From: Methanomicrobiales archaeon
GTDB lineage: Archaea; Halobacteriota; Methanomicrobia; Methanomicrobiales; Methanospirillaceae
Direction of reading: 5' to 3'
NCBI GenBank assembly: GCA_012798365.1
Contig: JAAZNH010000076.1
Span: 1 to 10,510, forward strand
DNA: 10,510 bases
In this document: piece by piece, positions 7,084 through 10,510 of the stretch
Numbering within the stretch: position 1 is the stretch's first letter
How the letters are laid out: each line of letters opens with the position of its first letter
The notes under the pieces: model-generated
The model's database searches: none
Told to the model about the DNA's origin: nothing
The model's input: the letters and a program-made list of their open reading frames with translations, nothing else
Translations under genes and position numbers: made by a program

Positions 7084-7442
7084 GTGAGAATCTCCTTGGT
7101 TTCTTCCAGAATTTTGCGTGTCTGTGCCAGGGTATAATGTTCAAGCATCTTTTCAAAATTGTGGGGATAACGACCGGTAACTCCCAGACGGTTGATGACC
7201 AGAAGGGAGTCAATATAATGCTCAGGAAGTTCCAGTTCGAGCAATTCGACAAGTAAGATGAGGCTGTGTGTGTTTTCCGGTATGTCGTTAAACTTCTCAA
7301 CGTACAGCGCTTTAAGGGCTTTTTCGAGCGAGAGGTGACAGAAGAACAGAACCGGCGGATAGCGTCCTGAACCAAAGAGCGCTTCTGCAGTTTCGAGATC
7401 ATACCGGGCCTGCCGGAACCACTCAACAGAGTCGGCTGTCAT
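7053..7442 (-). CDS. HEPN-domain protein (toxin-type partner of MNT)
   Basis: This is a 129-aa all-helical protein with the HEPN hallmarks. Helix 1 is VEWFRQARYDLETAEALF. The core helix is FFCHLSLEKALKALYVEK (residues 33-50), close to the family's 'Q.aEKalKAl'. H59 lies in ENTHSL, and a GRYPH motif (90-94) sits where this family carries its Arg-containing signature. That site is RYPH rather than the RxxxxHxY of HepT, so nuclease activity is not certain. It precedes and overlaps the MNT gene. ATG 7440-7442 lacks a Shine-Dalgarno and sits about 29 nt after a TATA-like box, which suggests a leaderless start. It overlaps (ATGA) the stop of an open frame running from the upstream gene remnant. Confidence 0.88.
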   Translation of the reverse strand: MTADSVEWFRQARYDLETAEALFGSGRYPPVLFFCHLSLEKALKALYVEKFNDIPENTHSLILLVELLELELPEHYIDSLLVINRLGVTGRYPHNFEKMLEHYTLAQTRKILEETKEILTWLMQKSSKR

Positions 7443-7466
7443 CGTTGTCTGTACGTTTCATCTGCC

Positions 7467-7476
7467 AGATAAAGAG
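7467..7476 (-). promoter_or_regulatory. Promoter of the HEPN-MNT operon
   Basis: CTCTTTATCT on the minus strand is centred about 29 nt before the HEPN ATG at 7442. This fits an archaeal TATA box with a leaderless transcript. It lies in the 83-bp unique stretch between the HEPN start and repeat copy B. Confidence 0.4.
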
Positions 7477-7524
7477 CATTTCCGTTATGGGGGGATGAAC
7501 TCTGCGCTGGCAGAATAGTCCAGG

Positions 7525-7668
7525 TCAGGAAGGGGAAGGCGAGGAAAATCCCGGGGTACTCTCCTCCGGTGTCGCGGGGGAATCGTTGAGGATGAACAGC
7601 GCAAGGGCGACCCACATCAGGGCAAAGCAGGCCAGTGCGATGATCCGAAGGGTGCGGTCCCATGCCAT
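7525..7668 (-). pseudogene. Truncated, frameshifted duplicate of the DUF3592-like gene
   Basis: From ATG 7666-7668 the frame reads MAWDRTLRIIALACFALMWV, then ALALFILNDSPATPEES. It is nearly the same as the start of the intact gene at 5972-6430. After TPGF a 1-nt deletion relative to the intact copy (near 7547-7556) shifts the frame, which ends at 7525. In the shifted frame the protein similarity resumes briefly (FLAFPFL) and is then lost at about 7526. So only the first helix and part of the second survive. The shifted frame stays open to 7439 and ends in an ATGA overlap with the HEPN start. Confidence 0.82.
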
Positions 7669-7698
7669 GATAAGAGATGGATGCCGGGGGCTTGTTAA
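7526..7698. repeat. Direct repeat copy B
   Basis: This is the counterpart of 6287-6460, in the same orientation. It holds the pseudogene's 5' end and about 30 bp upstream. The two copies enclose the 1.07-kb HEPN-MNT segment. Confidence 0.9.
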
Positions 7699-7927
7699 AC
7701 AGGGTGGTGAACTGATCACGTTGATAAGAACGATTGAGAGGAACGGTTTATTCTGTTTTCTCCAGCGGGATCTTCGGCGTTTTGGGGATTTCAGGGTACT
7801 GACAAACGGCGCGTATCCCGATTATTCCCGATTCAGTTTTTTATTCCATCCGAACGCGACGAATTCTGGCACAGAAATAATATAAAGAATTATTTTGAAA
7901 ATTCCTATGGATAACATTTTGTTGTCC
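7699..7927. other. Intergenic region before the structured leader
   Basis: No gene is supported here. Positions 7699-7870 show no clear signal apart from a short tandem repeat, TCCCGATTAT followed by TCCCGATT (about 7816-7833). From 7871 the DNA is strongly AT-rich and carries the promoter described next. At 7924-7933 is a perfect 10-bp palindrome, GTCCCGGGAC, at the edge of the structured element. Confidence 0.4.
7875..7895 (+). promoter_or_regulatory. TATA box inside an inverted repeat
   Basis: TAATATAAAG is a strong TATA box centred near 7884, so transcription should start around 7909. It is embedded in a perfect inverted repeat: AAATAAT (7875-7881), seven bases, ATTATTT (7889-7895). A regulator bound here would block TBP directly. 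The predicted leader to ATG 8078 is about 170 nt and contains the three-way junction. Confidence 0.5.
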
Positions 7928-8051
7928 CGGGACGAGCCAAACGGGTCCCATGGTCAGGCACACTACCCTCAACCCGTTCCCGCTCGCTCGCAGGCGATTA
8001 TTCTTCACTGGCTTTCTGAGAATCAGCGTGCTGAGCGAGCGGAGCGTCCCG
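7928..8051 (+). ncRNA. Candidate three-way-junction structured leader RNA or folded repeat
   Basis: Three perfect helices nest without conflict. P1 is CGGGACG (7928-7934) with CGTCCCG (8045-8051). P2 is AACGGGT (7940-7946) with ACCCGTT (7972-7978). P3 is CCGCTCGCTC (7980-7989) with GAGCGAGCGG (8033-8042), which continues inwards with a further interrupted stem (GCA/TGC, then GATT/AATC). Junction strands are 5, 1 and 2 nt. The element sits between a strong promoter and the Shine-Dalgarno GGAAGTGA (8062-8069) of a secreted-protein gene, which is the position of a riboswitch or other cis-regulator. It could instead be a genome-dispersed palindromic repeat or a minus-strand RNA. No known class is recognised. 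Confidence 0.42.
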
Positions 8052-8077
8052 AAAATTCCAAGGAAGTGAATGACAAG

Positions 8078-8266
8078 ATGACAGTACGAAAGATAAGCGC
8101 CGTCCTGCTCATGCTTTTGCTTGCGGCGATGGTGATGGTACCGATGGTGAGTGCGGAAGAAAAAAATGAAAACAATGTCGATTCCAGGACTCTGAAAAAT
8201 ACCGATACGCGAAACGCACACAGCATTCCTCCAAATTACCTTGATTACTCAAAAGCGGCTCAATAG
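8078..8266 (+). CDS. Signal-peptide ORF, 5' part of a TAG-split secreted-protein gene
   Basis: This is a 62-aa ORF whose ATG 8078-8080 has the Shine-Dalgarno GGAAGTGA (8062-8069) 8 nt upstream. Residues 1-26 are a clear Sec signal peptide (basic MTVRK, hydrophobic LLMLLLAAMVMV, cleavage after VSA). They are followed by a polar stretch ending NYLDYSKAAQ and a TAG (8264-8266). The mature part would be only 36 residues. The same frame continues past the TAG through LPESD into the 375-aa ORF with no other stop. The best reading is therefore the N-terminus of a 443-residue secreted protein, interrupted at codon 63. The frame is also open upstream to 7895, but that part crosses the structured element and lacks a ribosome site. 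Confidence 0.65.
   Translation: MTVRKISAVLLMLLLAAMVMVPMVSAEEKNENNVDSRTLKNTDTRNAHSIPPNYLDYSKAAQ
8264..8266 (+). other. In-frame TAG codon splitting the gene
   Basis: This is the single stop codon between the signal-peptide ORF and the body of the protein. The SHOCT gene and the DUF3592-like gene in this window also end in TAG, so TAG is used as an ordinary stop here. A nonsense mutation is therefore more likely than pyrrolysine insertion. Readthrough or internal initiation at ATG 8282 cannot be excluded. Confidence 0.6.
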
Positions 8267-8281
8267 TTACCTGAATCAGAT

Positions 8282-9409
8282 ATGATCAATTTTATAATAT
8301 CCCAAAAAACGTTAAAAGAAATTGATCAGGACAAGGAAATTGCGGTAATCAGTATTCCCGTATTGTATCTGGAAAGAAAGGGAACATTTCTCCAATCCAA
8401 AGAGAGAGCCAGTTTTTTTACTGAGGCTGGCATTGATCCTGATGATCCCATTGTCATTTTAAGAATGCCTATAGAGATGTACAAGAGATTTATTAGAGAA
8501 TCACGTGATGGGAAACTATCACTCCCTGAAGAATATTTCATAAGATATTATAAAACCAGCACGGATCTCAATTCTCATATTAAGACCGAAGGAAATTTCT
8601 TACAGTTTTTGCCCAGTGAGAATGATCCTTCGTTAACAAATATATCAAACGATAATTTCCCTAATGATCCGCCGGTGCTATCAACACAGGCAGCGATTCC
8701 TTCATTGAATTTCAATGGAGAAAACTACGAACAGATGTTTGAATTCAGACAACATTACTTAAAAACTTCAGCGAACAGCTTTGACTATAGTATCGGACAG
8801 ATCACACCGAACCGATGGAACCTCAATGGTGCTGGAACGGATAAGTTCGATATTTATCAAGAGAGGGAGTACCGATTCAATTCCAATGAGGCTATTGAAA
8901 TTGTCGTCAAGTTCCGGGATATGCCTCAAGGAGGAAAAATCGTCCTATTCCCAACATTATTCAGAAATGGTGCCAGTGAACCGATTCCAACATACGAGGG
9001 GGATCAATGGGATGGCTATCTGCCAGTAGATGAGAACGATATTCCCCATGCATACGGATATCATGTCCAAACGAGTGGGGGCAAATATTACATCGATATT
9101 GAGGACATGAACACACTTTCATGGATAGGCTCCTACCAGGAATCTGCGGCTGGAGGAACAACTACGTTCAATGAATTATGGGGCTCGAGCGAATATCGTC
9201 AAAGATCATTACCAACATCAGATTCATTCTCAGCCAGAACAAACCCGGTCATTGATGAGTGGGTTCGAGTGACAAACGGGAACTGGCAGAAACCAAATAG
9301 CATATGGTCACTCCAACCAGCGGGATCAACGGTGTCGTATGTTGATGTGATGACGGAATTCGACAGCTCGGGTAATCTGATTACCCGATCATATGCGAAA
9401 TATCCATAA
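8282..9409 (+). CDS. Body of a secreted beta-rich protein (375 aa), function unknown
   Basis: A 375-aa ORF from ATG 8282 to TAA 9409. No Shine-Dalgarno precedes this ATG and it has no signal peptide. Both are supplied by the in-frame ORF just upstream, so this is probably the main part of one gene. Residues 1-90 are mixed alpha/beta (EIAVISIPVLYLERKG, then IVILRMPIEMYKRF). Residues 90-145 are a polar, Asn/Ser/Pro-rich linker. Residues 150-375 are rich in Trp, Tyr, Asn, Gly and beta strands (YRFNSNEAIEIVVKFRDMP, WVRVTNGNWQKPN, FDSSGNLITRSYAKYP) and have no cysteine. This is typical of extracellular domains, perhaps carbohydrate-binding. The family is not recognised. The DNA is clearly more AT-rich than the left half of the window. 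Confidence 0.7.
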   Translation: MINFIISQKTLKEIDQDKEIAVISIPVLYLERKGTFLQSKERASFFTEAGIDPDDPIVILRMPIEMYKRFIRESRDGKLSLPEEYFIRYYKTSTDLNSHIKTEGNFLQFLPSENDPSLTNISNDNFPNDPPVLSTQAAIPSLNFNGENYEQMFEFRQHYLKTSANSFDYSIGQITPNRWNLNGAGTDKFDIYQEREYRFNSNEAIEIVVKFRDMPQGGKIVLFPTLFRNGASEPIPTYEGDQWDGYLPVDENDIPHAYGYHVQTSGGKYYIDIEDMNTLSWIGSYQESAAGGTTTFNELWGSSEYRQRSLPTSDSFSARTNPVIDEWVRVTNGNWQKPNSIWSLQPAGSTVSYVDVMTEFDSSGNLITRSYAKYP

Positions 9410-9419
9410 ACATCACCCA

Positions 9420-9426
9420 TTTTTTT
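9420..9426 (+). terminator. T-tract terminator
   Basis: Seven T in a row begin 11 nt after the TAA of the 375-aa ORF. They match the usual archaeal T-rich termination signal. Confidence 0.45.
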
Positions 9427-9452
9427 AGACTTGTTTGAAAAAGGGTTGAAAT

Positions 9453-9480
9453 GATATAACATAATAATAAATTTATTTAT
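9453..9480 (+). promoter_or_regulatory. AT-rich promoter with 12-bp palindrome
   Basis: AATAAATTTATT (9466-9477) is a perfect 12-bp palindrome overlapping a TATA-like region about 25 nt before ATG 9500. A second TATA-like GATATAAC lies at 9453-9460. They could drive the lipoprotein ORF either leaderless or with a short leader carrying AAGGAA (9492-9497). Confidence 0.4.
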
Positions 9481-9499
9481 TAAGTTCTGAGTAAGGAAA

Positions 9500-9853
9500 A
9501 TGAAAAAACCTGGTGTGACAATGAAATCAATACAAAATATTATAAAAAACGTGATCGTCCCAATTACACTGGCATGTTTCATTCTGAGTACTGGCTGCAT
9601 AACACCTGAAAATGTGCCATCTGAAATCGATTCACAATTCTTTGAAAATGATGCATCATGTTCAGTTCAGGAATTCAACCTCTCGCTCGTACATAATCAG
9701 ACACCCGTTCACGTGACCGATGAAGACCTCCAGACTTTTCCGGAATTCAGTCCTTATCTGCATGATGTAAACAATCAACCGAATGCATGGAAAGGGGGTA
9801 CACGCATGGTGAGAACATTTGCATGTAATGCAAGCAGAACACTTGAGTTTTAA
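9500..9853 (+). CDS. Lipoprotein, N-terminal part before a frameshift
   Basis: This is a 117-aa ORF. A basic, hydrophobic signal peptide (IVPITLACFIL) leads to a lipobox-like STG|C33. The mature part contains VHVTDEDLQTFPEFSPYL and then a region ending ACNASRTLEF, where an in-frame TAA (9851-9853) stops it. ATG 9521 (with GGTG 5-8 nt upstream) is an alternative start. The next frame continues with protein-like sequence to 9993, so this looks like the front of a broken gene of about 165 codons. It may still yield a short membrane-anchored protein. Family not identified. Confidence 0.6.
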   Translation: MKKPGVTMKSIQNIIKNVIVPITLACFILSTGCITPENVPSEIDSQFFENDASCSVQEFNLSLVHNQTPVHVTDEDLQTFPEFSPYLHDVNNQPNAWKGGTRMVRTFACNASRTLEF

Positions 9854-9993
9854 CATTATATCGAAAATTCGAGCCAAGACCGAAACAGCCAGTACTGGAA
9901 TATAACGGTCACTTCTATGATATCGGGTTTGAGTATCTTGATGCTCATTCAACAGCCCGGCCCACGGCGAATGGAAATGTCAGCAAGTCTTGA
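9847..9993 (+). pseudogene. Frameshifted 3' part of the lipoprotein gene
   Basis: In the -1 frame relative to the lipoprotein ORF, the sequence from about 9868 reads FEPRPKQPVLEYNGHFYDIG, then FEYLDAHSTARPTANG and a TGA at 9991-9993. The 'vLEYNGhfYdIg' pattern looks like a genuine C-terminal strand pair of small archaeal lipoproteins, and it joins naturally to the preceding ORF. A 1-nt deletion between about 9849 and 9868 explains the break. The original-frame continuation past the TAA (HYIENSSQDRNS) looks less protein-like. Confidence 0.5.
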
Positions 9994-10069
9994 GTAAAAG
10001 AGCCACAATCACGGTCCCTTTGGTGATGACATAGATAACAAAAAAATTCTGGATACGTGGTTTTTCTGC

Positions 10070-10471
10070 ATGCATAACGTATCGGAGCATTTTACGGTTG
10101 AACAATACCAGATAGTTGCATGGTATTGCGAGGATCGCGAAACCTGTCGTACGGCAGAGTCTGTTCTTACAGAGTACCTGGAGGGGCAGGGTACACTATC
10201 TGTCGGGGAACTCGATTTTCCTGAACAAAGAGGGATTTCACAAGGCATCATCGTGCAAAAAATTCCCGTGCTGCGATTTGAGAGTACAACAACATCCGGA
10301 TATTTTATGGTGATTGAAAAACCCCTCGGCTCAATGAAAGGAGACAAAATATTTCTGTATTACAATACGCAACGTTCGTCCCTCGGATCCAGTCAGGAAT
10401 TAATCCTGAAGGAAATGGTTGTTGAGACATTCTCCGAAAGAACGGTGCCTTCTTTTGCGGCTTTCGGATAA
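10070..10471 (+). CDS. Secreted-type protein fragment lacking its 5' end
   Basis: A 133-aa ORF from ATG 10070 that ends in TAA. The frame is open and protein-like further upstream, from 9998 (KSHNHGPFGDDIDNKKILDT, then WFFC), but offers no ATG, GTG or TTG start there before the stop at 9995. The sequence includes WYCEDRETC (residues 18-26), a likely disulfide, and TTTSGYFMVIEKPLG followed by IFLYYN, with a beta-rich look. No signal peptide is present. It is best read as the C-terminal part of an exported protein whose start was lost at a junction near 9994-10000, next to the end of the broken lipoprotein gene. Expression from ATG 10070 has no Shine-Dalgarno. Family not recognised. Confidence 0.55.
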   Translation: MHNVSEHFTVEQYQIVAWYCEDRETCRTAESVLTEYLEGQGTLSVGELDFPEQRGISQGIIVQKIPVLRFESTTTSGYFMVIEKPLGSMKGDKIFLYYNTQRSSLGSSQELILKEMVVETFSERTVPSFAAFG

Positions 10472-10510
10472 TGGGGATGCGGGAGTTACCAGTTTTGCAA
10501 ACGAAGGCCA

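Noticed and set aside
6721..7137. Rightward 138-aa ORF
   Set aside because: It is fully antisense to the MNT gene, whose catalytic motif is complete.
7816..7833. Short tandem TCCCGATTA repeat as a possible CRISPR or integration site
   Set aside because: Only two short imperfect units with no spacer structure and no matching copy elsewhere in the window.
7841..8221. Leftward 126-aa ORF across the structured element
   Set aside because: His/Arg-rich composition and position over the inverted repeats and the signal-peptide ORF point to a chance frame.
8264..8266. Confident pyrrolysine call for the in-frame TAG
   Set aside because: Two other genes in the window (ending at 3494 and 5972) use TAG as a stop, and no pyl genes are visible.

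Overview
The window looks like chromosomal DNA of a methanogenic archaeon, most likely of the Methanomicrobiales. This is inferred from archaeal TATA boxes about 25 nt before start codons (several genes look leaderless), T-tract terminators, lipoproteins with Thr/Pro/Ser linkers, a bPH2-like/SHOCT membrane protein and a HEPN-MNT pair. No marker gene fixes the species. No rRNA, tRNA, CRISPR array or transposase is visible.

Layout. Positions 1-1986 hold cell-surface genes: the 5' end of a Cys-rich exported protein (minus, runs off the left edge), a lipoprotein (421-996, minus) and a divergent lipoprotein (1150-1986, plus). A four-helix membrane protein with a PH-like and a SHOCT domain follows (2121-3494, plus), converging 2 bp apart on a small membrane protein (3497-3715, minus). 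Then come a conserved 121-aa Cys-containing protein (3843-4208, minus), a 430-aa coiled-coil protein (4375-5667, minus) and a two-helix DUF3592-like membrane protein (5972-6430, minus).

From about 6460 rightwards the DNA is more AT-rich and looks accessory. A HEPN-MNT toxin-antitoxin-type pair (7442 to 6742, minus) lies between two direct copies of about 174 bp. These copies are the 5' end of the DUF3592-like gene and a frameshifted, truncated duplicate of it (7525-7668). Right of this is a promoter with a TATA box inside a hairpin-like inverted repeat. It leads into a 124-bp segment that folds on paper into a three-way junction, followed by a secreted-protein gene. That gene is split by one in-frame TAG: a 62-aa signal-peptide ORF (8078-8266) continues in the same frame into a 375-aa beta-rich ORF (8282-9409). 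Last come a lipoprotein gene broken by a frameshift (9500-9993) and a secreted-type ORF lacking its 5' end (10070-10471).

The right third therefore combines an inserted HEPN-MNT module with a run of decaying exported-protein genes. The best candidates for something undescribed are the three-way-junction leader and the TAG-split gene it precedes. The HEPN-MNT cassette framed by gene-fragment repeats comes next.
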